In this document: positions 49,196 through 61,311 of the stretch, piece after piece
Layout: each line of letters starts with the position of its first letter
Position numbering within the stretch: the stretch's first letter is position 1
NCBI GenBank assembly: GCA_950295325.1
Contig: OX485806.1
Coordinates: 18,104,001 to 18,168,000, forward strand
Direction: 5' to 3'
From: Polytrichum commune
Taxonomy: Eukaryota; Streptophyta; Polytrichopsida; Polytrichales; Polytrichaceae
DNA: 64,000 nucleotides
The notes under the pieces: model-generated
Database searches by the model: none
The model's input: only the letters and a program-made list of their open reading frames with translations
Told to the model about the DNA's origin: nothing
Translations under genes and position numbers: made by a program

Positions 49196-49830
49196 GGTGG
49201 ACTCTTCATACCACATATGAACTAACATGAGTGTAAGAAGGGGTGTTATTTGAGGTATTAGCACACATAGTATACATAAGGTGGAGGTATTATTTTTCTC
49301 TAGTGTGTACATCTAAAGTTACCATTAAATTTTTTGAATTCAAGGTAAATTCATAAGAGGGGGCCTTAAGATTTAGAAAAAAAATTAGCAATAGATGTGT
49401 TAGTTTCATCTAGTTCACATTTTTATCCTTTGTTATCATATGGTCAAAGTCCTTAATGATTACTACGTATGTTCGTGCTAGAGTTTGCATTTGGGTTCTA
49501 GGTTTTCTACAAACTAGAGGCTCTTGGAGTGCTCATGGGCTTTCTCGAGTCATGCTTTCCAATTTGTGACTAAGTTATTATGCTCTTATCTTTGTTTGTT
49601 TGATACATTCATTGAGTTACATGCTATGGATGAAAATGATATCTTTCAAAGGAAAAAGATATTGGACTTCATGTGTAATAAAGGCCTATTTAATTCATGA
49701 CATATATTTTTGTATATGTAATGGAGGCATTTATCACATGAAATTCAAAAGCTTGGTATAAATACATGAGTCCATTTCATAGCATGTTGTTAGTACATAT
49801 ACACTTGTTTTTCTCGACTAGGGATTCGTG
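49196..49830. repeat. Dispersed repeat R1, copy c
   Basis: It starts at actcttcataccacatatga and follows the order of copy b through tattatttttctctagtgtg, tcatatggtcaaagtcctta and tccatttcatagcatgttgt. It lacks the final gtcatttagg block. Confidence 0.6.
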
Positions 49831-50701
49831 GCACTCAAGTATTTTCATAGCTAGAATGTTCTTCATTCACTTTCATTTCATTAATGATAATGCCAATATT
49901 ATTACAAGCAATTTAAGCAATAAGCAATAAGATGGTCTCATGTCTTGTGCAAAATAATAATAGATGCATGTTGGCAAATTCCCAAAAAAGCTAAATTGAT
50001 AAACTAGATTGCTTGACTTTACAGTTTTGCCAACTTGCTGCTTCACATGCCACATGAACTACTTATAGGATTTTGCTTTGCTTCTCTTCCTCTTTGTAAT
50101 CGCTATGCCCAAGCTATCTTCTTCTTCTTCTTCTTCTATTATTTATTTCTCGTTTTCTAAACCTTCATATTTTAATATTGACCACTTTTTAATATTTGCT
50201 AAATACATTACTAATATGTTAAAATTTTCTTTGTGCAAAATAAACAATTGATCAATCAAATATAATTTTGCTATAATGATATGTCAAAATGACTTGCTAG
50301 ATGTTACATACGTGGACATCTACATTATTAATCAAAATAGCTATGTGGAATTTGATGCCATATTTGGCCTTGATGACAACTCATGGAATAAGTGTATTCA
50401 AAGCCCACATCATGGCCCCTTCCTACTTATTTTCTATTTATAAAACAACAAATGCTTCATAATGGGGGACGTTAAACTCCCCCCCCCCCCAATGAACTTT
50501 TCAAGGGAGGTAGATTCGGGCAGGGGCAGTTGCCCGTCCAGAATATCTAGATTTTTTGGACCCAACTGAAAATTGTTGCCCACCTGCCCGACTTCAAAAA
50601 AATCATTGCCCTTGCATTCTTGAAGGCCACTTATCCACAAATCCCATATTGAGTGCACTTCAGCTTCACCGTCCAAAATCTTATATATCCCCATTTTACC
50701 A
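49831..50701. other. Intergenic with (TTC)n and a C12 tract
   Basis: A (TTC)n run lies at about 50119-50135 and a C12 run at 50479-50490. No gene was recognised. Confidence 0.4.
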
Positions 50702-50945
50702 ACAAAAACCAAAAGTTCACAACATGTAACCGGTTGGACCTAGAAACACTAGGATCTTGATCCGATTATTCTCAATAAACTCCCTGGACCAATGAACGAG
50801 GAGAATTGAGTATTAGTTACAAATGAACCAGTTGAGTTTGAGAAAAATCGGTTGAAGTTCAAGACTTCATGAAAATTACTATTCAATTAAGAACAATATA
50901 TGGAATGTACTTCAATGTCAAAAGAAAACCCGGAAGATTCATAAC
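50702..50945. repeat. Dispersed repeat R2, copy c, permuted
   Basis: The tail words (tcacaacatgtaaccggttgg, aaacactaggatctt) come before the head words (gaacgaggagaattgag, ttacaaatgaacc). This is the order expected at the junction of two head-to-tail units, so R2 may exist elsewhere as a tandem array. Confidence 0.5.
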
Positions 50946-51084
50946 ATTACTTAGCATGCAACTCTTGTACCGTGGACCCTCATAATATAATAATGGATTC
51001 TCCAAAACTTGCGCAGAGAGACTCAAATTCAAACTGAACTCCCAACATCCCACAATTGTATTTTGAGGGCCCATGGACCATGAA

Positions 51085-51178
51085 GTTAGACCACGGAAGA
51101 TGGCCTTTTTTCATGGTCCGACTAGATGGTCCGACTTTCATGGTCCGACTAGATGGTCCAACTTCCATGGTCCGATTT
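51085..51178. repeat. Short tandem repeat of atggtccgac
   Basis: The words catggtccgactagatggtc and ggtccgacttycatggtc repeat two to three times. A perfect palindrome was not seen. Confidence 0.6.
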
Positions 51179-51362
51179 CTTAAAAAACTAGTTTAAAAAG
51201 CCTTCAGTAGGTGTAAACCGAATGTGAACCAAGAGGAATGACCATGCACCAAAAAGTGAATGCGCTGAATTTTTTAATATATGTCCAAAAAAAGGCATTT
51301 TTTGGAAGAAAAAAAATCAAGTTTGACCATTCTTTTCTCTTCTCTTGTCTTCATCTTCTCTT

Positions 51363-51390
51363 CCCCCCCCCCCCCCCCCCCAAAAAAAAA
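51363..51390. repeat. C20/A8 homopolymer junction
   Basis: Twenty C (51363-51382) are followed by A9. This is the longest homopolymer in the window. Confidence 0.9.
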
Positions 51391-51671
51391 TCTTCACAAA
51401 TTTATGATAACAATATGTCTCAAAGCATGAGCCCTTGTTGTTTTCTACCAAAGCACCTCCTTTGCCTCTCCCACCGCACCACCCATTGGACCATGTCAGT
51501 GAATAATGTAGGCCTTAAAATATGTCTTTTGGGCACCTTGCACTCCACAATCACTCTCACATTTTGTCCTCGGTGTAACCCGAAGTGGTCCTAGGACGAG
51601 TTCAACACCCAATCACACATTTTACATGAGCTTGGGACGACTTCATGGTCCATGGTGTGAACAACCCATGA

Positions 51672-52263
51672 GGGCCACTTCACACAGAAGGTTGAAGGCC
51701 CCTGACCATGGGAATGTAAGAGCTCTCATTGGTCGAAAAGGTGGAGACCGTCCAAGTTCACTTCACACTAGGAGGTGAAGGTCTAAAGGCTCAAAGAAAA
51801 GTTTGTGGATGAAAAGTCTACATGGAGTCCTACATGGCATGTTGCGGATAGGGGTGCATGGTCTACCGGAATTTGCATCAGGCCCACCTCCAAGAGGTGG
51901 GCTTGACGAAAATTCCGGGAGACCATGATTTTTTTTTAATATTTCTTCCAGCAAGACAAATTTCAGGGCAGATTCCCTAACAGATACCTGGACAGATTCC
52001 AATACACACAAACACCACCAAGTAATTCTCTTAAATTGATAAAAGTCTGAGACATATTATATTAAACCAAATCCTCCCCTCTTTTCCGCCAACCAAATAT
52101 GCAATGGTCCCGCAACATGGTCCATTCTCCCTTCACACTATGCTTGAGGGCCCGTGACTAGATAAAACGGCTTTCCCAACACCCATGGTACGGCCTTTGG
52201 ATGAGAGTGAAGGGTCCTCACCATTACAAGGTCACGGCTCTTGGCTCATGTGTGAAGTGGCCC
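51672..52263. mobile_element. PIF/Harbinger-type MITE, subfamily 2, copy 1
   Basis: It opens gggccacttcacacag and closes ctcatgtgtgaagtggccc. It is flanked by tga on the left and cga on the right, a slightly worn 3-base duplication. The whole body matches 60698-61311. Shared subterminal words with subfamily 1 (ctctcattgg, aaaggtggag, gtccaagtt) tie the two subfamilies together. An internal 71-base palindrome lies at 51857-51927. Confidence 0.85.
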
Positions 52264-52339
52264 CGAGTAATGATGTTATTATGTCAACACCATGGTCACC
52301 GGTTAGACTTTCAAAAACCACTCGGCTTTTGACTGATTA

Positions 52340-53540
52340 CAGTCTAACCTTGATAATATCACACCATCCGTTTCACCATAAAGTGTGATATAAACAAGGT
52401 GTGACATATTTGATAATGTCACATTTTGAAGATTTGTGCATAATGTGATATTATCAAAAAAAAAAGGTAGAAAATCAAAATGAAATTACAATGTAAAAAA
52501 ATAAAAAAATAAAAACACAAGACTTCAATGTTTTTGAATGTAAAATATAATTCAAAATTGTGAATAACAACATGAGCACATCACAATGTGTCATTGAGAT
52601 CAGCCAATCACTAGCTTCCAATGTAGCAACAACAACAAAAACAACAACACAACGAAGAACACCTGCACTACATGAAGAAACACAAGCCTATGATAGAAAG
52701 TGTGCATTTAAATTCCAAATGAACAATGGTTCATTATATACAAGTGAGCTCGACCATGAGCTTGACTAACCTACCTAGGAGACTGTTTCTACTTATGAGC
52801 TTGACTAACCTACCTAGAAGACTGTTTCTACTTATGAGCTTGACTAACCTACCTAGAAGATTGTTTCTACTTATGAGCTTGACTAACTAATCTAGAAGAT
52901 TGTTCCTAATTGAATGCCCACTTAGGATGAGCGGCTAACACTTATGATCTTACTAGATTCTCCTATGCGACTATTGACTATAGAAACAGTGAAGACCGTG
53001 CCACATATCTTGAGATTTCTACATTGCAAACCAATTGAACTAATTTAGCTTAAGTCGACACTACTCTGTACCAACTCAGCTAAACCGTAGAACTTAACAT
53101 CCTAAATTACTTCACACAAGCTGAAACCCTCAAAGACACATAGGTGAACACATGTGACGGAAGGTGGGGTGCATAGAGGCCAAGAAGTCTTGGCAGCGCC
53201 GTCAAAGACAACACCTTTGAGTGATGTGTATAGACAGCACCGTTCAGGGTTGGTGCACAGAGGCGGCTCATGACCCTTTGAATAACATTGCATTTATCAC
53301 AGGGGTGGCTCATGACCCTTTTGGCTACTACAATATGTCCATCCAACCATCACATACAATCCATCCATATTTGATATTATCACATTTACACTACGGATTT
53401 TGGAAAAAAAATAGTGACATTAACAAGGGTGATAGGGATAATAACGAGGGAGTTTTACACTAAGAAAATCGGTTTCAAACTTTTAGGTGACAGTATCAAG
53501 GTGTCCCATTAACAAGGGTGACATTATCAAGGTTAGACTG
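52340..53540 (-). mobile_element. pogo-like element, family II, shortened copy (1201 bp)
   Basis: The ends cagtctaaccttgataatat and, inverted, cagtctaaccttgataatgt are bordered by TA on both sides. About 200 bases at each end match the ends of 61442-63646 in the opposite orientation, through words such as ttcaccataaagtgtgatat and aaaacattgaagtc (on the other strand). The middle does not match and includes a 39-base minisatellite. No transposase block was recognised. Confidence 0.82.
52752..52905. repeat. 39-base minisatellite, about four units
   Basis: The unit is gagcttgactaacctaccta followed by gaagaytgtttctacttat. Units start at about 52753, 52797, 52836 and 52875. The last is worn. It lies inside the pogo-like element. 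Confidence 0.85.
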
Positions 53541-54204
53541 TATGCCCAAAAATCTCCCCCGGGCATTGCGCATAAGATGCATAATAATAATAATAAAGAG
53601 TATCGAGTCATCATTCCAAAAGCACTCCACAATCACTGCTGAATCTAGGAGCCTTGACTTGTTGAAACCCTATTTATACACACACAACACACACACATAT
53701 ATATATATAGTCATATTCATATTCATATTCCGAAGGAGCGCCTTCCAAGCTTCTTTCTACTCTTTTGAGCTCCCTCACCAAGGCCTCCCATATCGCCACC
53801 TCACCAGGCCCACCCCTAAAGCCAGCATGTGGTGGGACCCACCCACGGGGCTCGCATGAGGGATCTGTGTCTCTTGTGTCTATGTGGGGCCCACCGGTGC
53901 AACCTCGGCCGTCAACAGATATAGAAACCTCCCCTCCTCATATAGGCCGGGACCTTTTTCCACCTGTCGTTGTGGGGGCCACCCTCTTTGAGCTGGGCCC
54001 GCCACCAACATTGTCCAAGGTGCAAACGCAGTCAATTATATTATAGCATTAATGTTTTTTACTCTTCTTGTTTTTGCGGACGAGGTCGTTCCAAAATAGT
54101 ACAGTACACTAGATGTTGTGTTTGGTGTCAATCATTAATTGGAATTCCTCAATGATGTGTGTATATATATATATATATCATTGCTACCGAGAAATGCCGA
54201 ATTG
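53541..54204. other. Intergenic, no gene recognised
   Basis: (CA)n and (TA)n runs lie at about 53678-53710, with a GC-richer stretch at 53760-54010. Several overlapping frames occur in the GC-rich part, but none shows a domain. Confidence 0.35.
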
Positions 54205-54505
54205 GCTTCTTGGACGTTACAGAACATGAACAACTATACTTGGTAATAGGAAAAAACAAACATCAATAGTACAAAAAGCCATACATTCTAACCTCGTTAA
54301 TACGTCACCCTAGATATTACAACACATTTATGTGAGACCAAGCTTTCCCTCAATAATACGACAACGTTACACCATTTGTCATATTAATGGGATGACGACA
54401 CCTCGATAACACGAATTTTTGTGTTTCCCAAACGTTTCATACTAAAGAGGGGAAACAGTAGCATTGTGTAACTACAAATAGTAAGTAATACTAAATATCA
54501 TATTA
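54205..54505. mobile_element. MITE family A relic with an insertion
   Basis: The start (ttggacgttacagaacatgaa) and end (agcattgtgtaactacaaat, then tactaaatatcat) match the middle and right end of 60248-60440. Between them lies a foreign block that opens attctaacctcgttaatacg, like the end of a pogo-family element. Ends are incomplete. Confidence 0.4.
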
Positions 54506-56790
54506 GTGTAGCATCGGGGATCCCAAATTAGTATATGTGGACTTCCTTGAGATATATTAACCACAAATATATATATAGGACTAGGTTTTAACTATACTCC
54601 CTTTCTGTCATTATTGTTGGTGGGGTCCAATTCAAAGAGGTAGGTGTCTAGCCTTGGCACGATGTGGCCTAAAATTAGCATGGGTTAAAAATATTGTGGT
54701 GCACTTGTACTTTATGTGTGAATTGAAAATTAAGGTGGGTTATACATTAGTAGAATATCAACATTCGAATAAAAAATGATAGAATATCAAATGATTTATT
54801 TTTGGTATGATTTAGATAAAATATTGTTTATCTCACAGTAATTCATGTTCGTGTGAAAGATGTTGATTCTACATTTCTATTTTTACCATATAAATGTTGT
54901 GGCCCAAAAATGGTATGGGTCGAGAAAAGTTACATTGATAAAATAATTATGGTATGACAAAATTGTAGTGGACCATAGTAATAAGTGTAGAAGGTGTTGT
55001 TGTTGTGCCTTTTGAGTTGGTCCCCTACCGACTTTATGGAGGTAAAGAGGTAGAGTAAACACATGAGAGAGGAAACGTTGCATATTGGCATAACATCCAA
55101 CATAAAAAGCCCTAAAAGCCTATACATCTTCCGTATCTTAATTTAAGTGTTGAAGTGATTTGGGTGTTTGATGTTTGTGTGGGTTCCAAAAGAGGTTGGA
55201 TCATTTGGGGTAATTCTCAAAATCGTGAGCAATTATCCACGTTTGGGCACGTGCTAGTAGCTTAGGATATTGTGTGGCTAAGTTGTTATTTTTCGATGTA
55301 TCTTTGAGGTTGTGTGTGAGCAATCATGTTGGGTAGATGTAGGATTAATGGCATGCCAACAAGGGATATGATGTCCATTGAATTGAATTGAATTGAAATG
55401 ATTTTAGGGTTTGGGAAGCCAAAAGGCTTACGGGAGTAGAAATATACTAGAATGTTTACAAACTGGCTAATTCCCTAGAGTGGTGGAGTGTGATAGCCTC
55501 CGTGAAATCGAGGCTAATATCGGCTTGATGGTCCAATTGAAAGAAAGACTCGAGACTACTAATACCAAGTGGTTGGAACTTATCCCTAGTGGAGTTATAT
55601 AGGAGACACTCCCCCACAAAGTATGCTTAAGTTTCAACTACATTATATATTATAATGGCATAAGTGGCATAATATATCATCTCTAGGGATAAGAATAGTC
55701 GACCACCTAGTTTCAATGACGAGTCTATGATTTGAGGTGCGGTAAGCAACAATCATGATCTTGCTTTATGGTGGTGTCAATGGTTGCTTCAAGTACAATT
55801 TATGTTCGTATTTGAGAAATCCTTGAGGTGGGGGTAATCTAGTTTCTTCCCCAAGAGATGGAAAGATTTCCACTTTTTAGGAAGAAAAAATGCCTTGAGA
55901 TCATCAATTTAGATTTTAATGGTGTTGGGTTATCGTGGATTTCCCCATGAGATAGACCCCATGATGTTTTTTGTATCGTTGTCGATTTGTGTAAGGTGTT
56001 GGGAGAGTGAGGCTACTTGATTGACTACCCAAGAGGGGGTTAGGCTAGTTAGCCGTTGTCGAAATCCATAGTTAGCTTAAGAGTATCTAATTCCATGGTA
56101 AGTTCTCCAAATGTGGTTAGCAAAATATGGTAGGTTGTCAGAGAATGCATTTTGATGCGAGACATCATATGTGTCTTCATGCCTTTCTCAAAAACCTTTC
56201 AGTGAGAGTTTTTCAAGTCACCTCCCAAAATTTTAATACCATATGTGAAAGTTGGAAGCACCATATCAACCTCTCGGTAAAAACATAGGCTTAATAGTAC
56301 ACATCGTTTGAAGTAAATCCTTCTCAAAGTTAAATGGGCATGCGGAAAGACACTCTTCATCGCACAAACAAAAGGATATTCCACTACAAGGACGTACATA
56401 TGTATCAACACCGTAAATTTCACAATCTTACGAAATGTTGTCCAAAAACTACACACTAAGAAATGTTGAGATCTTCTTTCCTTTATCAAAAAGACCCAAC
56501 AAACATTTTAAAAGTGTAGTAATAGAGAACATACTCAAATGATCAAATGACATAACATTACTAAGCAGTTGGATGATGGTCTCTTTCCAATGAAAGAGGA
56601 TGCTATCAAAAACACTCTAAATTTACAAGTGCTTATCGAAAACTCCACATGACAACCAAATTTGAGTGCTCCCCATAAACATGGAACCCAAAATCACTCT
56701 TACCCTAATACTTGGTCCCATGGAATGCAACCAAAGAGATCAAATATGTTATGAACCAAGTAAACTCACATAGCATATGCCAAGTCACTT
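54506..56790. other. Intergenic, no gene recognised
   Basis: Some gtggrccataataattttg-type words near 54660-54990 recall MITE family C. A gaattgaattgaattgaa run lies at 55379-55396. Nothing gene-like was found. Confidence 0.35.
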
Positions 56791-56799
56791 ACATCACAA

Positions 56800-56910
56800 T
56801 ACAATGCTCATAAGAGGCCATCAGGATTCGAACCCGAACCACTAAACAAGTGCTACTAACCCCCACATTTAAAGAACCACTAAGTAGCCCACTTGGCGAC
56901 CACCGCACGA
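56800..56910 (-). mobile_element. Candidate SINE head (tRNA-like A and B boxes)
   Basis: On the minus strand, tcgccaagtggg (56899-56888) resembles an A box and gggttcgaatcctg (56836-56823) is a near-perfect B box, about 60 bases apart. The intervening sequence does not fold as a canonical tRNA by eye, and no target duplication was found. I prefer a tRNA-derived SINE relic to a tRNA gene. Confidence 0.4.
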
Positions 56911-57123
56911 AGAAACACAAAACACATACCCTTACAAACATCACAACCACACTAACACCACCAACGCAAAAATCATCCAATCACTAAGTTTCCATGGTTA
57001 CCCTGGTTACTATAGTGGGTTACCAAGAGGGGTTAGTAGACCTGCACCACTGTTATTATGCCCAATACCAAGGGTGGGTCGAATGAGCATTACAATCACG
57101 CTAGTCCCATCAAGATTAGCGTT

Positions 57124-57125
<2 letters not shown>

Positions 57126-57157
<32 letters not shown>
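57126..57157. repeat. (TC)n microsatellite
   Basis: An uninterrupted TC run of about 31 bases. Confidence 0.95.
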
Positions 57158-57160
<3 letters not shown>

Positions 57161-57187
57161 GGATGCTTATAAGAATACATCATTAAT

Positions 57188-57325
57188 GGTATTTAGTGTC
57201 ACTTACTATTTGAAATTACGCAATACTATGACTATTTACCAAACAAAGTAATTTACGTTCTACAATGTCCAAACAACCTATTCAACTTTCGTGCGTAAAA
57301 TTGAAGTCATGAGTAATGAACCGAA
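57188..57325 (-). mobile_element. MITE family A, truncated inverted copy
   Basis: It begins with the terminal repeat tatttagtgtcacttactat and continues into the inverse of the middle of 60248-60440 (ttctacaatgtccaaacaac, attcaactttcgtg). The other end is missing. Confidence 0.55.
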
Positions 57326-57824
57326 GAAATTAAATCATTTCTTACAAAGTTTGACTGCGTATTCACCATAGCCTTTAAGGTTGGTGGGGCCCTAGGTCCA
57401 AGAACAAGACCTCTATTTTTGGGGGCCTCAATTTAGACCGGGTGCAAATATAGTGGGCTCGCTATGAGTGGGAAATGCATGGATTCTTGATGCACAGAGT
57501 CCGGCCCCAATCCAGCCCCACTTGCACTCTGATACATAAGTTACATATGAACCGATGTTCCCACTAATTTGCTAAATGCGAGTGGCAAGATTTTGGGCTG
57601 CCCGAAAACTTCACAATAGTAGCCTGTCCGAATTCGTGGCATGGAAATAGAAAAAATAAATAAAATATCTGCATGAGATGGGCTCAAGAGGATAGACATA
57701 ACAACATCAAGTCCCCCGAGACGTGCCTTGCTTAGATGGATACTTTTCTCACTTAGATGCACTCACTTCTTGTGTGATAGCTTGGAAACATGCCATTCGA
57801 GAGCCTAGAGATGGGTCACATTCA

Positions 57825-58460
57825 TCATGCATGAACTTTGCGGGGTTAGAACTGGTAATTATGATTGTTTTCGTTGGAAACAAGCTCTGTTCGGGAAAAG
57901 GATCTCTAAGAAGTTCGTTAGAAAAGGTCAAAAATATGGCATCTTCTCCGTGGTATTACACTTTGGACAACCTGGATTGAGTGCAATGACAAGGTGTTCA
58001 GTCATGAACAATGGCACGAGTCTAGGGTTAAACACCTTATCCGGGATGATCTCATCATGTACGCCAAGGCAGCATGGGAGCGGGTAGTTAAGCAAATTAA
58101 GATTAGCATCTTCTCTGCTAAAGCTATGCTCCAAGGCTTTGACCAAACGTGGGGAGATAGGAATGTCCTTTGTAGAAGGGAGGATATGAAAATCACTTGG
58201 AATTGGAAACAGTGACGCCACTAGGCAACTTTATCTTGGCTTGACAAGTTGGTGGTTTGGGGGTTGTCCTTGGTATGGTGGTCCTAGGGGGGTTGTCCGT
58301 GGTGGGGTGGTAGTGGTGTTACTTTTATGTGGCGGTGTTTCGCACCCGAGGGGCCCCGCCTCCTTGGAAGTGGGCACGTTTTCCTTACTTAATGCATCTA
58401 GCACTGGCTGTTTGGCTTTCTGTCTCAAAAAAAGAAAGAAAAAGAATAAAAGAAACATGC
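57825..58460 (+). mobile_element. LINE (L1-type) 3' end, plus strand
   Basis: Broken frames read NYDCFRWKQALFGKRISKKF, then WTTWIECNDKVFSHEQWHES, VKHLIRDDLIMYAKAAWERV and VKQIKI, parallel to the relic at 41391-41935. The change of frame after KYGIF shows it is dead. A 3' UTR with many G runs (58247-58316) and a shared gtggcggtgt word follows. The element ends ctttctgtctc plus an A-rich tail at about 58428-58460. Confidence 0.75.
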
Positions 58461-60247
58461 CATTAATGTGAGAAGATTAGCAAATCCAAATACTGCATGT
58501 ACCCATCTGCCGCACATTTTTTAGAGCTCATATGGATATCTTATTCATTGTCAAAGTGAAGGTTCATGTGCTCATTTAAGTGGTCACATAGGTCCCCCTA
58601 ATCATATTGACGATTGAGTATCAAGCTTGGCTCAAAAAAACACATGGACAAAGCCTAAATAGTGACACCTTGGCAAATCTTTTGTCCCTCATTCCCCCCC
58701 CCCTCCCCCCAAAAATAAAATAAAATAAAAGATTCCACATCATGAGGGCATTGTGTGTCGTTTGGTTCATGAAATGCAACTTCAGACTTGCTAGCATTCC
58801 TAACTGGAGCCACCCCCAAAGCAAGACCCCAAGCTTCTTCATCTCGTCCGCCAAGGTGGCTACATTGGTTGGTGACGTGGTGGGTTGACGAAGTGGACAA
58901 ACCCGAGATCTGAACAAAGCACTGGATGAAGTTGTTATTTCAGCCAAGGACCTTTTACCCGCACTCTCATTTGAACCATGCCTAAGTGGTTAGCGTACTT
59001 GAGCATGTAGTCCAATCTCATTCAAACACATGTTTTATGACGTCCATTCTTATATCCACACCTTACCACATATCCCTCAAATGTAGGTGTCAAGTGTATA
59101 TGTTGTGTTTATATTGAGCTTGTCTACCTTATGTGGCATAACCCAATCTCAAGGTTTGTGGTTGGTGTTAAGTTAAGTTAGTGGTGGGCTGCAACCCACG
59201 TAGGACGAAGAGGCCAAATAGTGAGTGAGGTATGTTATTTTCCAATCCACTTCCGAAAGGGGGGCGAAGAGGCTCTTCACTCATTGCTTGTTCCATGGTG
59301 GAGTTTGTCCTTCATAATCTATTTACTCCTATGATTCCAATTTGTTTAGTAGGTAAAGTTGTGTATAAAGGTGGCCCGGCCATAAAGAACTCTCATGACC
59401 TAATTCAAGGCGGCTAGTAGTGGTGTGGATGACAACAAACTGTGGTTACATGAGGAACGCACTTGAGTGGCATTTACATGTTGTGAACATCCACAATGTA
59501 CATAAACACTATTAAGCAACTACATGATGGTCACTTTCCAAAAAAGGAGACTGCATTTAAAAGATCCGAATAACTTACAATTGCTTGTTGAAGTTCACGA
59601 GTTACAACATGAGTTCTCCCCATAAATAAAAAAATCTTGAAGGTAAAGGATAATTATGTTCACATGTTACTTGGTCCCATGCAACACAACCAAGGAACTA
59701 TGTACCATTCTCACAAAGCACAAGATTATATTAAACCAATTCACCAGGTTTTGTGCAAGTTGGTGTGCCCATTTTAAACTCTAGAATTTGACATTCTTAG
59801 ACATTGTGGTATGACTAGGCATGCACCATCATAATAGGATGCACATTTTGTGACGATACTTGAATATGATGTTACATTCACCACAATTTACTACACTAAT
59901 TAACCCAATTAGTGAGGGAGGTTTAATAGTGAGCGTGGGAAATTAGTGAAGGTGGTACTAAATTTCTTTATGCTATGAAAGTAGTGCCACCAAAAGATCT
60001 AGGAAGCATTGTTCATCTCAACATTATTCACTAAATTACTAATTATAGCATCACTTCTCATTGAAAGTATCGGCACTATCCACTGACAAGCATGTGTTTG
60101 CATATAATTTTTTTATCACTCTATAAGCACCTTAGAGCACACACTAATTTTCTTGAAATGTATGGTAAACGAGCAAGTATTCATGAATTTCGTATCACTC
60201 AATAGAAATTTCAGTGCTCGCTAATTTTGAGACTTGGTAAAATAGTG
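58461..60247. other. Intergenic, no gene recognised
   Basis: It includes a C-rich run at 58694-58710. A tRNA A-box-like word (tgcctaagtggttagcg, 58979-58995) has no B box. Frames at 58621-58947 overlap low-complexity sequence. Confidence 0.35.
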
Positions 60248-60440
60248 TATTTGGTGTCACTTACTATTTGAAATCATGCAATGCAATAACTTCTCACTCA
60301 TGACTTCAATAATTACTCATGAAAGTTGAATAGGTTGTTTGGACATTACAGAACGTGAATGACTTTGATTAGTAAACTTTTACATTCCTAATAAATAGTC
60401 ATAGCATTGCGTAACTCCAAACAATAAGTGGCACTAAATA
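60248..60440. mobile_element. MITE family A, complete copy (about 193 bp)
   Basis: The left end tatttggtgtcacttactat and the inverse of the right end, tatttagtgccacttattgt, stay alike for about 40 bases (through a tgcaatgc-type word). There is no coding capacity. Flanking bases allow a TA-type target but do not prove it. Confidence 0.68.
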
Positions 60441-60697
60441 CCCTAAATAGTGTCGTACCACACGCACCAATCACGACAATCAATGTAGTAACGATCTATT
60501 TGAATGATATCGTCCATAGAAATACAATATGTGTATGGAGATTGAAATTCGACAAATCATGTGAACATTTTTGGGAAAGGACTTGAGAGTTGGAGGGCCT
60601 TTGAGTGGTTGTCAGCTTGAAAGAAGGGTAGATGGCCAAGTGGCTTGTGTCTATAAAACTCTTGAGCAGGTGTTGTTGCTCGAGAGTTAAGCCCTGA

Positions 60698-61311
60698 GGG
60701 CCACTTCACACACAAGGCTGAAGGCCCTTGACCATGGCAATGTAAGAGCTCTCATTGGTCGGAAAGGTGGAGACCGTCCAAGTTCACTTCACACTAGGAG
60801 GTGAAGGCCTAAAGGCCCAAAGAAAAGTTCGTGGATGAAAAGTCTACATGGAGTCCTACATGGCTAGTTGTGGATAAGGGTGCATGGTCAACCGGAATTT
60901 GCGTCAGACCCACCTCCAAGAGGTGGGCTTGACGCAAATTCTGGGAGACCATGACTTTTTTAATATTCTTTCCAGCATGACAGATTTCATGACATATTTC
61001 AGGATAGACTGCATGGCAGATTCCAAGACAGATTCCAAGACAGATTCCAGGACAGACAAACACCACCAAGTAGTCATCTTAAATTAATAAACTTGGAGAC
61101 ATATTATATTAAACCAAATCCTCCCCTCTTTTTCCGCCAACAAAATATGCAATGGTCCCGCAACATGGTTCATTCTCACTTCACACTATGCTTGAGGGCC
61201 AAAGACTACATAAAACGGCTTTCCCAACACCCATGGTACGGCCTTTGGATGAGAGTCAAGGGTCCTCACCATTACAAGGTCACGGCTCTTGGCTCATGTG
61301 TGAAGTGGCCC
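60698..61311. mobile_element. PIF/Harbinger-type MITE, subfamily 2, copy 2
   Basis: It opens gggccacttcacacacaag and closes gctcatgtgtgaagtggccc. A perfect 3-base duplication, tga, lies at 60695-60697 and 61312-61314. The body matches 51672-52263. It contains a 12-base tandem (acagattccaag, about 61017-61055) and the 71-base palindrome at 60883-60953. Confidence 0.88.

Noticed and set aside
54287-54440. A possible third pogo-like family element
   Set aside because: Only one end-like word (attctaacctcgttaat) is visible. The opposite end is missing.
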